Assembly (NCBI GenBank): GCA_963768585.1 | Contig: CAVYIF010000009.1 | Span: 1 to 64,000 of the forward strand | Direction: 5' to 3' | Length of the DNA stretch: 64,000 bases | Source of the DNA: CAVUNY01 sp963768585 | GTDB lineage: Bacteria; Chloroflexota; Anaerolineae; Anaerolineales; Anaerolineaceae | Shown here: one piece after another, positions 25,848 to 34,778 of the stretch | Numbering within the stretch: the first letter of the stretch is position 1 | Layout: each line of letters begins with the position of its first letter | Translations under genes and position numbers: made by a program | The notes under the pieces: generated by a model | What the model saw: the letters and a program-made list of their open reading frames with translations, nothing else | The model's database searches: none | Told to the model about the DNA's origin: nothing

Positions 25848-27701
25848 TCACGATATGGTTATTTCAAGCGTGTAATCAGCGGATGGTCCGTTAGAAAAGA
25901 CTTTAAGGTAGTAGCCCTGCGTCAGGGGCAAAACGCCATGATACCCGCTGTTTTTTACCTGGTAGCGCAGATATGGCTGCCCATCTTCCTGACCATAGAC
26001 GCCTAGAGATAAGGCATCTACATTCGGAGAAGATAGGCGTACATCCAATGTCTGTCCGGCGGATGCATAAGCCAGATAAGTCACATGATTATCGATTGCA
26101 GCAGATGGATCTGCGTCAAACACTTCTATGTGTCCTTTCAGGCTGGTTGAATAATATCCTGGGGTGAAGCGAATATTTGCCGGAATTTCAACACCCAGGA
26201 AGTAATTTGTGTCTGGATTATTGGTCGTAAGGGTTATTTTGTAGTCCTGAGTTTGCGGCAGCGTGCCTGTCCAATAACCAACCTGGGAATTATTCGAAAG
26301 CAATTGTTGCCCACCTTGAACACCCCTGACGCCGGCAAAAAAGACATCGTTATCGGAGGATGCAATCGAGAGGATCATGGTCTGACCTGCCAGAGCTCGC
26401 AGCGTGAAAGAATGTTGCTCACCTGCTTTAATCGATCTTTGAATATACGTGTATGTGCCGCCAGTTTTAAAATTTATTTTCGTAGAAGAGTTGCCAGAAG
26501 CAGGGGGTGCGGAACACTCGGGAACCATGGTAGGCGGGAAGCCGTATTGGGCGATGACCTGGCAGTTCAGCGCGCCCTGCCCGTCGGCCACGATCTGCCA
26601 CCGTCCGTTGACTTTTGCCGCCAGGAAGTACCCGTTATCGACGCCGCCGCGGGCGTGCGTGCCGGTATTCTGATCGATCACGACACTCAGATTGCTGACG
26701 TCCGTGCCCAGGTGGGCTGCCAGGGCGGCCTTGATGGCGTCTTCGTCCGAAGCCGGAGCCGGAGGTGTTAAGCATTCGGGAATCATGGAGGGAGGGAAGT
26801 TGTATTGGGTGATCACCTGGCAGTTCAGCGCACCCTGCCCATCGGCCACGATCTGCCACTGCCCGTTGACTTTGGCCGCCAGAAAGTACCCGTTATCGAC
26901 GCCGCCTCGGGCGTGCGTGCCATTATTATGTTGGATCACAATCCTCAAGTTGCCAACATTTGTGCCCAGGTGGGCAGCCAGGGCGGCTTTGATGGCGTCT
27001 TCGTCCGAAGTGGGGGCCGGGGGAGCGGCGCATTCGGGAACCATGGAAGGCGGGAAGCCGTATTGGGCGATGACCTGGCAGTTCAGCGCACCCTGCCCAT
27101 CGGCCACGATCTGCCACTGCCCGTTGACTTTGGCCGCCAGGAAGTACCCGTTATCGACGCCGCCGCGGGCGTGCGTGCCGGTATTCTGATCGATCACGAC
27201 ACTCAGATTGCTGACGTCCGTGCCCAGGTGGGCCGCCAGGGCGGCCTTGATGGCGTCTTCGTCCGAAGCGGGAGCCGGAGGTGTTAAGCATTCGGGAATC
27301 ATGGAGGGAGGGAAGTTGTATTGGGCGATGACCTGGCAGTTCAGCGCACCCTGCCCATCGGCCACGATCTGCCACTGCCCGTTGACTTTGGCCGCCAGGA
27401 AGTACCCGTTATCGACGCCGCCTCGGGCGTGCGTGCCGGTATTCTGCTGGATCACGATCCTCAGATTGCTGACGTCCGTGCCCAGGTGGGCAGCCAGGGC
27501 GGCCTTGATGGCATCTTCATCGGATGAAGGGGCAGCGGTGTCAAGAATCAAAGGGATAAACTCCTGTTGAGCAGCAGGTCCTTCAGATTCAGGCATCTTT
27601 GCATCCACCTGTATGGTATCGCAGCCTGTCAAACTGAAGATGATCAGGGCTAGGAGGGAAAGAAGTAAGAAGAAATTCCTAAAATGTTTCGTGGTTTTCA
27701 T
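25848..27701 (-). CDS. Lipoprotein with four 86-residue tandem repeats
   Basis: The start is ATG 27701 with GGAG upstream; in-frame extensions lack an RBS. The 617-residue product has a lipobox (FSLTGC, Cys about 27). Four tandem repeats of 86 residues (258 bp each; 27524-27267, 27266-27009, 27008-26751, 26750 to about 26500) follow, each starting SDEDAIKAALAAHLGT and containing THARGGVDNGYFLAAKVNG then W-IVADGQGALNCQVI. Repeats alternate in an A-B-A-B pattern. The C-terminal about 240 residues form two beta-sandwich domains of PPC-like appearance (GQTMILSIASSDNDVFFAGV and GQTLDVRLSSPNVDALSLGV). It should be exposed on the cell surface. An ECF sigma gene lies directly upstream and probably controls it. 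Ligand unknown. Confidence 0.8.
   Translation of the reverse strand: MKTTKHFRNFFLLLSLLALIIFSLTGCDTIQVDAKMPESEGPAAQQEFIPLILDTAAPSSDEDAIKAALAAHLGTDVSNLRIVIQQNTGTHARGGVDNGYFLAAKVNGQWQIVADGQGALNCQVIAQYNFPPSMIPECLTPPAPASDEDAIKAALAAHLGTDVSNLSVVIDQNTGTHARGGVDNGYFLAAKVNGQWQIVADGQGALNCQVIAQYGFPPSMVPECAAPPAPTSDEDAIKAALAAHLGTNVGNLRIVIQHNNGTHARGGVDNGYFLAAKVNGQWQIVADGQGALNCQVITQYNFPPSMIPECLTPPAPASDEDAIKAALAAHLGTDVSNLSVVIDQNTGTHARGGVDNGYFLAAKVNGRWQIVADGQGALNCQVIAQYGFPPTMVPECSAPPASGNSSTKINFKTGGTYTYIQRSIKAGEQHSFTLRALAGQTMILSIASSDNDVFFAGVRGVQGGQQLLSNNSQVGYWTGTLPQTQDYKITLTTNNPDTNYFLGVEIPANIRFTPGYYSTSLKGHIEVFDADPSAAIDNHVTYLAYASAGQTLDVRLSSPNVDALSLGVYGQEDGQPYLRYQVKNSGYHGVLPLTQGYYLKVFSNGPSADYTLEITIS
26500..27524 (-). 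repeat. Four 258-bp tandem coding repeats
   Basis: Nearly identical 258-bp units encode the lipoprotein repeats. Units 1 and 3 share RIVIQ and QYNFPPSMIPECLTPPAPA, while units 2 and 4 share SVVIDQNTG and QYGFPP-MVPEC. A 516-bp two-unit block therefore duplicated. Confidence 0.85.
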
Positions 27702-27778
27702 TATTTTCTCCATTTGAGAGCTACGTCTCGTTGTTGGGTTTGTTCTTATAACCAATATATCCCACAGCTGTTACCCGG

Positions 27779-28454
27779 CTATATCTGGTATGTTACGGTC
27801 TGCTCTTGCCAGGTTACCGGTTTGTAACAGGCCCAGTCTTCTTGAAAGAAGTGCTGGATCTGCAGTCTGGCTTGCGCCAGCCGGCCTTTTATCCTTCCTG
27901 GTGGGCAGCCGATTATCTTCGCTGCCTCGCCGTAATCCATACCCAACAGATCAACCAATACGAGGATGGTGCGGTGTTCTGCGCTGAGGCGGGCCAGGCA
28001 GCGCAATAAAAAGCCTTCAATCTCGGTCTTATCCGAACGCTCTCCGGGATTTTCCTGGGGCAGCCGGGGATTGAGGTGATTTGCTCTCTTCGCCTGGGGG
28101 AATACATGATTCGCGTGACTTTGTTGGGTGCCTTTTTTCGCGGCGCAGCTTTTCCAGGCATTTTTGGGTTACGATTTGGGATAACCAACTCTGGAAAGAT
28201 CCGTCGCGAACCATTGAAATTGTCTGGAACGCCGTTATGAAGGCTCTCTCAACGGCGTCTTCGGCAGCTGTTGGGTTGCCGAGCAGATAATAGGCCAGCG
28301 TATATGCTCTGTCCTGGTAGACCAAAACAAGCCGGTTGAATGCCTGCAGGTCACCCTGGCGGGCAGCGCAGATTAAAGACTTCTTCGTCGATTGCCGAAC
28401 TTTGCTTTTGGAAATCGACGGCAGGTTGATTTCGACTTGAGACGTTGTACCCAT
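27779..28454 (-). pseudogene. ECF sigma factor, frameshifted
   Basis: The N-terminal frame (28454-28029) carries sigma region 2 (AFNRLVLVYQDRAYTLAYYLLGN, DAVERAFITAFQ, FQSWLSQIVTQKCLEKLRR). The C-terminal frame (about 28050-27779) carries region 4 (CLARLSAEHRTILVLVDLLG, DYGEAAKIIGCPPGRIKGRLAQARLQI). One base restored in the TTTT run at 28050-28053 (plus strand) joins them through NPGERSDKTEIEGFLL. Repaired length is about 225 residues. It lies 77 bases upstream of the repeat lipoprotein gene in the same direction, so that gene is its probable target or partner. Note the acidic/Ser-rich linker between regions. Confidence 0.75.
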
Positions 28455-28868
28455 GGGTGTTTACTCGACCATTGAGTGGTTTCTCGAAGCCTTGTATATG
28501 TTTGAGCGTAAACTGTTCTTTTTCATAAATAGACTTTCCAGAATTTCCCTTCGATTTGGGAGTGCACTTTTATTTTTGGGTAGTAGAACTGCTTCTCCAA
28601 TACCAGTGTGTTGGAAACCGAAAATAGTAACATTATCAGGCCTTCGCTCGATGAAAACGATAGCGAATTTTGGTCTATAACCTCCCAGGACATTAAGGAG
28701 AGAGGGATCTCCGAGTGGATGATCCCTCTAACGATGCCTTCTGTTGTAAGAAGTGGGGTGTATCTATCCCTCGAAAATATTGATAGAAAATCACTCGCCT
28801 GAGAGGATATTTTGCTTGATGTCCTGCGGCAGATTTGGGTCAACGTGGAGAACCAGGGATGCATCCCT
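28455..28868. other. 414-bp region without a supported gene
   Basis: AT-rich DNA between the sigma-factor gene and the following lipoprotein gene. Open frames of 60-140 codons exist on both strands, but none shows family motifs or a ribosome site. Confidence 0.35.
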
Positions 28869-30545
28869 TTATCGGCATTTTTCGATGAAGAGATAGCCAA
28901 GGATCTCTTTGTAGTGCAGTTCCCTCGTATTTTCATCGATTTCCGCGACATTCAGGCTTACGACGGTTGTTCCTTCAGCTTTAAGTGCTGCGGTTCCTAA
29001 GTACGCCATATTCGCCTCGATAACATGTTCGCCTTTGTCGGTTACGTCAACCATGCCAACCCGGGTTTGCGTCCCGGAGCCGAAATTCGGGCTCAAACCG
29101 GCGCTGTATGTAAAGAGCAGTTCTGGTTGGACGTCTTGGTCGAGGTCTGATACCACCATGGATAGTAGACCTTGTCCGCCAATAGCCTCGCCGAGTTGGA
29201 CAACCTGGTCATAGCGAAGGAGAAATGTCTCGGGCTTGAAAATACCTTCGGTTACCACGAACACCTGTGCCTGCAGTTCTTCCCAGACATTCTCGTCGGA
29301 GATTTCCTCAAACGTGAGCGGAGGCGCTTCCATCAAGCCTGGGTTCATTTTAAGAAGATGCCTGGAAATCATCTCGCCAGCTTCTTCTGCGGTCCGGCGA
29401 AGGGGCGGCACCAGACTCGCAGGTGATCCGGCCATCAACATTGAGATATCATTGGAAGGAATGTTCACTGGGCCCAGTTCATCCAGGGTGGTCGCCATTT
29501 CCGCTTCCGAATGGGCGATGTGCGAAATGCGCGGAGAGCGGTAGCGGATCGTATAGGTTCCAGGTTTGGAAAAGTCGTAGGCGGTTGCAATGGGTACTTC
29601 AACAGATTCACCCTTGCCCGGATCCAATTTAATGTAGGATTCTGGTGAGGGGTTGCCCCTTGAGGCCAGGATACCCTCATAAGGAACAGGCTCACCATCG
29701 CGAGTGATCTCGAAAATATCCCCGGCGATCCCTTCCAGCGGCGTGTACCATTTGAGGAGATACAATGGTTCCGAGGAGATGTTCTTGAGCACGAAATTTA
29801 TTTTGATGGGCTCGCCGCTTCCCGTCTCGGTTGATTTTGGCGCTGACAGGAAAGCCAGGAATCCGGAAGGCTCCAGCGCTGTGTCGGCGTCGGCTGCCGC
29901 AATGCGCTTGAACGACTCTACGATGGCGTTGGCTTCAGACATTGTCTCTTCGGAGATGTCGACATCCAGGTAGTCCGTTTCCAGGTCTTCCAGCGCAATC
30001 ATAAAAACAAGACCATCGCTTTCGATCAGGCTGGTCCCGTTGTAAAAAACTGCTTTAGACTTCTTATCCATCAGCAAGACCTGAACCGGTATGACCTGCC
30101 CCATAAAACTTACTTTTCCGGCATAGATAAAATCACCCGCGCCTATTCCGGTCCGGCCAAAATAAGGATTTACATCACTTTCATCCGAACGGCGAAAATT
30201 GATCCCCAGACGATTATTGCCCTTGTGCAGGACGACGCCATGATCTCCTTCGGTTAACTCCCAGGTTTCAGGGAAATCAAATGTAAAGCCGTACTCCTGG
30301 TTGGTGTAAGAAGCATTCTCAGGCAGTGGGGTTGGCTCAATGCCAACTTCGACCGTACCGATTTCGCCTAAATCGATCCCTGCCGCCGTCGCAACGGGCG
30401 TCACCGAAGCAGCTGCACCCGGTTGAACCGCATCCGGTTGAAACGCGCCAGCTTCTAACGGTCCGCATCCCGTCAACACGACCAGAATCAGGATGAGAAA
30501 GGAAATTGTTACATAAGAAATGGTAGGAAATTGCTTGTCTTTCAT
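28869..30545 (-). CDS. Large lipoprotein with PsbP-like N-terminal domain
   Basis: The start is ATG 30545 with AAGGAGAATCGC upstream; nine extra in-frame residues are not needed. The 558-residue protein has a lipobox (LTGC, Cys about 27), a Pro/Ala/Thr-rich spacer, and a PsbP/DUF1795-like domain (about residues 75-215) starting SYTNQEYGFTFDFPETWEL. A beta-rich middle region (about 240-350, PKSTETGSGEPIKINFVLKN) resembles an immunoglobulin-like domain. The rest has no recognised fold. It is extracytoplasmic. Its neighbours are the repeat lipoprotein downstream and a histidine kinase/regulator pair upstream in the same direction, separated by a strong terminator. Confidence 0.7.
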   Translation of the reverse strand: MKDKQFPTISYVTISFLILILVVLTGCGPLEAGAFQPDAVQPGAAASVTPVATAAGIDLGEIGTVEVGIEPTPLPENASYTNQEYGFTFDFPETWELTEGDHGVVLHKGNNRLGINFRRSDESDVNPYFGRTGIGAGDFIYAGKVSFMGQVIPVQVLLMDKKSKAVFYNGTSLIESDGLVFMIALEDLETDYLDVDISEETMSEANAIVESFKRIAAADADTALEPSGFLAFLSAPKSTETGSGEPIKINFVLKNISSEPLYLLKWYTPLEGIAGDIFEITRDGEPVPYEGILASRGNPSPESYIKLDPGKGESVEVPIATAYDFSKPGTYTIRYRSPRISHIAHSEAEMATTLDELGPVNIPSNDISMLMAGSPASLVPPLRRTAEEAGEMISRHLLKMNPGLMEAPPLTFEEISDENVWEELQAQVFVVTEGIFKPETFLLRYDQVVQLGEAIGGQGLLSMVVSDLDQDVQPELLFTYSAGLSPNFGSGTQTRVGMVDVTDKGEHVIEANMAYLGTAALKAEGTTVVSLNVAEIDENTRELHYKEILGYLFIEKCR

Positions 30546-30752
30546 GCGATTCTCCTTATATAGATAGAGCATTCGTGCTCGTGCTTATTCCTGTTCTCAT
30601 GGTAATTCCTACCTGTTACTCGGGTATGCTTCCGATGTTACGATCTGCACACGCGGTGTTACCTTTCCGTGACAAACCCACCAGATTTCTCTGGCTGTGT
30701 GGCGTGAAACGTACGCAGAAAATTATTTCCCTGGTTTAGGCGATCTCAGGTA

Positions 30753-30781
30753 TTTAGAACCGCAATCTTTGCGGTTCTAAA
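30753..30781. terminator. Strong hairpin after the histidine kinase gene
   Basis: TTTAGAACCGCAA (30753-30765), loop TCT, then TTGCGGTTCTAAA (30769-30781) is a perfect 13-bp stem. A second hairpin (AAACC-ACGCC/GGC-GGTTT) overlaps its far side at 30779-30799. They lie directly downstream of the kinase stop at 30808 and should end the two-component operon. Confidence 0.65.
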
Positions 30782-30807
30782 CCACGCCAAGGCGGTTTAT
30801 GAGCCCT

Positions 30808-31734
30808 CTACAGGGATACCTGGTTGGATACCGGCAAACGCACACTAAAGACTGTGCCCTGACCCTGGATGCTGCGCAGCCCGACCTTTCCCCCATGCTT
30901 TACGACGATGGCCCGGACCAGCGGCAGCCCTAACCCGGAGCCTGGCACACCACGGGCCTGCTCCGATCGATACAGCTCTTCCCACACCAATCCGATCTCT
31001 CCTTCCGGAATCCCCGGCCCGGTGTCGGCGACTTCAATTTCGATTTCATTACCGACCTCGAAGGCACGCACTTCAATGGTGTCGTCGGGGGCAGTAAACT
31101 TGACTGCATTATCCAACAGGTTGTGAATCGCCAAAAGAAGCAGGTCCGGATCTCCTTCAATGTTTGGCAAAGGACGGGGTGCATTTGGCAGGATCAGGTT
31201 CAGGCTTCGATTCTGGCTGCTTGCCTTATTTTCGATAACCCCTACAACTTCAGTGAGAAGTTCTGATGGATTAACCACCGTCTTTTCCAGAGCGGATGTC
31301 TCCAAAGCGGCCAGCTTGCGTAAATCGGCAACCAACCGGCTTATTCGGTACACCTGTGCCTTAACCGCAGCAACTTCGTTATAAAGATACTCCCCCAACG
31401 CTTCATCCTCGAGATTGATTAAGCCAGCCTGGATTGCGGTCAGAGGATTTTTAAGTTCGTGATCCAGGCGATAAAGAAACCGTCTGCGATCGTCTGCGGC
31501 TTGTTTCTGTACGCCGCGAATTTCTTTTTGCTGGTTGTCTTGATTCCGTTTCCAGAAATAAGTGCTCGCGACGGCAATGATGGACAGGACGCTTCCGCCT
31601 AATAACGCCAAAACTGCCAGGCTGCCTCGAAGATACAAAACCGGGTTTGATATCCATTGGTTTGCAGCCAGCACGGCGATGACAATCCCAATGCCGGCAG
31701 GCAGAAGAGAGAGAATGTACGTCCAACGCTTCAT
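30808..31734 (-). CDS. Membrane sensor histidine kinase
   Basis: The 308-residue protein has two membrane helices (about residues 5-25 and 36-60) with almost no extracellular loop, then a HisKA domain with the phosphorylatable His at about residue 92 (RLDHELKNPLTAI). The ATPase domain has N-box NLLDNAVKF, G1 DTGPGIP and G2 GSGLGLPLV. It should phosphorylate the regulator encoded just upstream, whose stop overlaps its start by 4 bases (ATGA). The lack of a sensor loop suggests it senses within the membrane or through a partner, as in intramembrane-sensing kinases. Confidence 0.85.
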   Translation of the reverse strand: MKRWTYILSLLPAGIGIVIAVLAANQWISNPVLYLRGSLAVLALLGGSVLSIIAVASTYFWKRNQDNQQKEIRGVQKQAADDRRRFLYRLDHELKNPLTAIQAGLINLEDEALGEYLYNEVAAVKAQVYRISRLVADLRKLAALETSALEKTVVNPSELLTEVVGVIENKASSQNRSLNLILPNAPRPLPNIEGDPDLLLLAIHNLLDNAVKFTAPDDTIEVRAFEVGNEIEIEVADTGPGIPEGEIGLVWEELYRSEQARGVPGSGLGLPLVRAIVVKHGGKVGLRSIQGQGTVFSVRLPVSNQVSL

Positions 31735-32447
31735 GATGTTTTTTCCACCTCTCCGATGAAACGGTAGCCTTGCCCCGGCACCGTTTCGATGTACTGCGGG
31801 TTGTTGGGATCATCGCCCAGTACACGGCGCAGTTCGGCGACGCGCGTATCGATCGTTCGCGTGCCGACGGGATAATCCCAGCCCCAGACGGCGTCGAGCA
31901 GGCGCTCTCGGGTGAGCAATTCATCGGGGTGTATGACCATGTATTCCAACAGGAGTATGGCTTTGGGAGAAAGACGGATTTCGGTCCCGCACAAATAGGC
32001 CCGGCGTTTTGTCCGGTCCACAACCAGGTCGCCGCTGCGCAATCGCTCGGCGACGGAAAGCGGGGGTTGGCCAGGGTTGGCTCTGCGCAGGACCGTTTTA
32101 ATGCGGGCAACCAGCTCATTCGGATCGAATGGTTTATTGATGTAGTCATCCGCTCCTTCGGTGAGTGCCATGGCGCGTTCAGCAGATTCACCGACTTGCG
32201 TGAGAAGAATGATGGGGGTCCAATCTCCTTTGTCTCGCAGCTGCCGCAGGACCTCACGCCCATTGAGGCGAGGCATGAGCACGTCCAGAACAATCAAATC
32301 CGGCACGATAGAGAGGACTTCATCGAGGGCGGCCAGGCCGTCTGAGGCAACTTTTACATCGAACCCCGCCCGTGATAGGAACGGCGCCAATCGATCTGTG
32401 ATGGCCGTTTCGTCATCGACCAAAAGGAGCTTGGGGTTATTATTCAT
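31731..32447 (-). CDS. OmpR-family response regulator
   Basis: The 238-residue protein has a receiver domain with acidic pair DD at residues 11-12, phosphoacceptor Asp55 (LIVLDVLMPRLNG) and NKPF around residue 105. The C-terminal winged helix (about 140-232) has PKAILLLEYMVIHPDELLTRE and TIDTRVAELRRVLGDD. It is a DNA-binding regulator phosphorylated by the downstream kinase. The genes overlap and form one operon. Targets are not shown; the lipoprotein gene downstream is one candidate. Confidence 0.88.
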   Translation of the reverse strand: MNNNPKLLLVDDETAITDRLAPFLSRAGFDVKVASDGLAALDEVLSIVPDLIVLDVLMPRLNGREVLRQLRDKGDWTPIILLTQVGESAERAMALTEGADDYINKPFDPNELVARIKTVLRRANPGQPPLSVAERLRSGDLVVDRTKRRAYLCGTEIRLSPKAILLLEYMVIHPDELLTRERLLDAVWGWDYPVGTRTIDTRVAELRRVLGDDPNNPQYIETVPGQGYRFIGEVEKTS

Positions 32448-32504
32448 AATTTCGATCCGTTTTGCTTCCTAACACTGCTGATGGTTCCAAAATTGAATCT
32501 TGAC

Positions 32505-32984
32505 TTACTCCTGGTCATTTTCAAAACATTGACGGGGTGTCGGTCTACCTGAAAAAATATTTAAGGTGCCAACTTTTTCATCCCGATACAAAATTTCATA
32601 ATCATTTGGGATCAATTGATCCAGCTTGAATTGAACAGTACCACCTCCAGCGCAATTTTCTGTACAGGGCAGCGGAAAACGCGATGTTTTTTCCAGAATA
32701 AAACGAGCTTCGAGCCGAATTTTTAGGTTTTGGACATCGACAATCGCAGTGCCCGCCTGCAGTTTGGGTGCTGTACAGGTTGTGGAATAACACCCTTTTG
32801 GAGAAACATCAGCGTAAAGGCTGCCGTCATCCAACCAAAAACAAATCCTCTCCCAATCCTGGATAAGGCCATTTATTGTAGGACGTTCAACAATAACGAA
32901 AGGTTTCACGATAAAGTACCCAACTGCAAAAGTAACCATCCCCAAAACAAACACGAAGATCGTTTTTCCCTTAAACCGGGTCAT
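32505..32984 (-). CDS. Exported or membrane-anchored Cys-rich hypothetical protein
   Basis: The 159-residue protein has an N-terminal membrane segment (about residues 8-27, IFVFVLGMVTFAVGYFIV) after a basic start, and a soluble domain with six to seven cysteines (CYSTTCTAP, PCTENCAGG, RQCFEND), which suggests disulfides outside the membrane. No family is recognised. It precedes the two-component genes in the same direction but has its own start with a weak RBS. Function unknown. Confidence 0.6.
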   Translation of the reverse strand: MTRFKGKTIFVFVLGMVTFAVGYFIVKPFVIVERPTINGLIQDWERICFWLDDGSLYADVSPKGCYSTTCTAPKLQAGTAIVDVQNLKIRLEARFILEKTSRFPLPCTENCAGGGTVQFKLDQLIPNDYEILYRDEKVGTLNIFSGRPTPRQCFENDQE

Positions 32985-33067
32985 CAGCTTGCTCCTTTTC
33001 TGGTTGCATTCCTACAACAACAGGTATTGGTGCTTGAATTCATCCTTTTTTCCTTTGATCTGAATAC

Positions 33068-33904
33068 CTAGTAAGTTGATTTAAGCTCTTTCGTATCTGG
33101 TTTTTCTGATAGAGAAAGCCTGGCTGGTTTGAACCATATTAAAACCACGACTGCCCACACCATCACCAGTGTGCTGATAATCGCTGCGCTCAAGCCAGTT
33201 TTACATGTTGCGCAGGCTGTGGTGAAGTTGTAAGTCCCATGCCATAAGGCAACCATCAAAACGCTGCCACGTGTGCTGTTGTACAGCCAGGTGAAGAGAA
33301 TCGCTCCGGCTAAGAGACCGATCAAAAACCCAGGTAGTATAGAGACTTCATATGAGTAGAAAAACAGCGGTAAGTGCCAGAGCGCCCAAAAGGCCCATAG
33401 AATGATCGTTGCGTTGAGAGCGCTGCGGCCCTCTTGCAGCCTGGGCAGCGCGAAGCCGCGCCAGCCGGTTTCTTCTCCAATGCCAAAGGTCAGGATCCAC
33501 ATTGGCAGGGCCGCCAGCCCTAAGGCGGGAAGAAAGTCTACCTGCCCCATGGCGACTATGTCGACAGGTATCCCCTGGACCAGCCAGAGGGTTGCGGCTA
33601 CCGCGAGGTAGAGTCCCAACGGGGCAATTGCGACCAGCCACCAGCCGGGGCTGACTTTCCATTTTGTCATCCGTCCCAACAATTCTCGCAGCCCGCGGGA
33701 ACCTCCGGTCACCGCAGTCACAATCAGCGCAGAAAGCAGCGGGCCGTATGCAGCCAGGTAATGCACGGAGAATGGAATCTCTGTTTGTATGATCCCTTGG
33801 GCTTCGAGTGCCAGGGGAATTTCTACCATCCACGAAAAGGCATAAGCCAGGACAAAGAAAATAAGCAAGGGGTGCTTTTTTGCCCCGGTTGTAATCGCAG
33901 TCAT
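33068..33904 (-). CDS. CPBP-family intramembrane metalloprotease
   Basis: The start is ATG 33904 with GGAG; an upstream TTG adds four residues. The 278-residue protein has seven or eight membrane segments and the CPBP (Abi, CAAX protease-like) motifs EETGWRGFALPRL, HLPLFF and, later, ALWHGTYNF. The paired Glu, and the His residues, are the expected active-site ligands. Family members cleave prenylated or membrane-bound peptides, and some protect against bacteriocins. The preceding gene on this strand is a small membrane protein with an unrelated frame. Substrate unknown. Confidence 0.82.
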   Translation of the reverse strand: MTAITTGAKKHPLLIFFVLAYAFSWMVEIPLALEAQGIIQTEIPFSVHYLAAYGPLLSALIVTAVTGGSRGLRELLGRMTKWKVSPGWWLVAIAPLGLYLAVAATLWLVQGIPVDIVAMGQVDFLPALGLAALPMWILTFGIGEETGWRGFALPRLQEGRSALNATIILWAFWALWHLPLFFYSYEVSILPGFLIGLLAGAILFTWLYNSTRGSVLMVALWHGTYNFTTACATCKTGLSAAIISTLVMVWAVVVLIWFKPARLSLSEKPDTKELKSTY

Positions 33905-33925
33905 TGCATACTCCAATATGAATCT

Positions 33926-34298
33926 CTAAACAAGAACCATAATCGTCACGCCTAATTGGGTCAGTGAGAGCAGTAATGTGGCCCAAAGGATTGCCTGGGA
34001 TGTGGACGTCTTGAATTGCAGGTGATTGCGGCGGATGAAATAGGTATGGATCGAGAAAGCGAAAAGCCCGGCGCCGCATAATAAAAGCGAAACGATCAAT
34101 CCGCCGGGAGTGCCGCGGTCGACCTGTACCAGGCCAAACAGCACCAGAAAGAGCAGTGGAAAATGAATGGACAGAAACCCCGCCTCGCCACCTGGAAGAT
34201 GAAACAATTCCCATTCCTTCCAGAAAGCTGAAATCGATTTCATGGACTATCAATGTCAAGCTGTTTGCCAGATAAAGCCAAAATAAGATTTCTTTCAT
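33926..34298 (-). pseudogene. Small DUF6713-like membrane protein, frameshifted
   Basis: The frame from ATG 34298 (MKEILFWLYLANSLTLIVHEID) continues, after loss of one T in the run at 34231-34233 (AAA on the plus strand), into SAFWKEWELFHLPGGEAGFL and three further hydrophobic segments to 33926. The repaired protein is about 123 residues with four membrane helices, and its HEID--F--EW pattern is like DUF6713. Its ATG overlaps the stop of the preceding gene (ATGA). Function unknown. Confidence 0.6.
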
Positions 34299-34555
34299 CC
34301 CTTATCTTCCGGGTCAACATTTGTTTTAGGGCCTTCGATTTCGGTTACGGCAATCAATGTCAGGTTCAAATCGCGTACCTTGGCAAGCAAGCCGTGCAAT
34401 GCGGGTTGATCCACAAAAGGGCCGGAAAGGATCGTCCCACCATTATCAAGATCTGTTATCGCCAAATCTTCGAACCACATGGACCAGCGCGATGGGACGT
34501 GTTCTTTGATGTAGATCGCATAATAAACTGGCTGGCTCACCCTGAACTCGGACAC
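34295..34555 (-). CDS. Conserved small hypothetical protein
   Basis: The likely start is GTG 34555, preceded by AAAGGAATTCAGG; an ATG at 34606 would add 17 unsupported residues. The 86-residue product reads VYYAIYIKEHVPSRWSMWFE, then GGTILSGPFVDQPALHGLL and KVRDLNLTLIAVT. Proteins with W--WF--L-I and G-T-L-GP--DQ-ALHGLL--IRDL-L are frequent in soil and Chloroflexota genomes, where they often sit beside small membrane proteins; no function is established to my knowledge. It is coupled to the DUF6713-like gene. Confidence 0.65.
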   Translation of the reverse strand: MSEFRVSQPVYYAIYIKEHVPSRWSMWFEDLAITDLDNGGTILSGPFVDQPALHGLLAKVRDLNLTLIAVTEIEGPKTNVDPEDKG

Positions 34556-34668
34556 CCTGAATTCCTTTCTTGACTGGAGTACAGGAAATGATGAACACGA
34601 GCGCATCTTCCAAAAGTTATATTGAAGGTTTATTTTTTAACAAAACAATGGAACCGGAAATTCCTGGC

Positions 34669-34739
34669 CCCACCATTTAATTATCTTCATCTATAATTTG
34701 ATTGTACATATCGTGCCCAAGGGATCTGTAGGAGTGCGG
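34669..34739 (+). promoter_or_regulatory. Shared-type promoter A (oxidoreductase/isomerase operon)
   Basis: CCCACC (34669-34674), a 17-base spacer and TATAAT (34692-34697) are followed, exactly 16 bases later, by TGCCCAAGGG (34714) and then GGAGTGCGG (34731-34739). The same layout occurs at four other sugar operons in the window. Confidence 0.65.
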
Positions 34740-34778
34740 CTGGACTCGCAAATTGGCTAGATTAATTACAGGGATTTT

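Noticed and set aside
25848..27524. CRISPR-like array
   Set aside because: The repeats are 258 bp, contiguous and coding, with no spacers; no cas genes are present.
26253..27570. Several plus-strand open frames of 70-170 codons with repeated sequence
   Set aside because: They mirror the 258-bp repeats of the minus-strand lipoprotein gene; their repeats come from that gene and no ribosome sites are present.
28523..28951. 142-codon minus-strand frame in the gap after the lipoprotein gene
   Set aside because: It overlaps the lipoprotein end, has low-complexity Ser/Leu composition, no RBS and no recognisable motif.
31451..32293. 280-codon minus-strand frame across the histidine kinase/response regulator genes
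   Set aside because: It overlaps both real genes in another frame, and the real genes show all the catalytic motifs.
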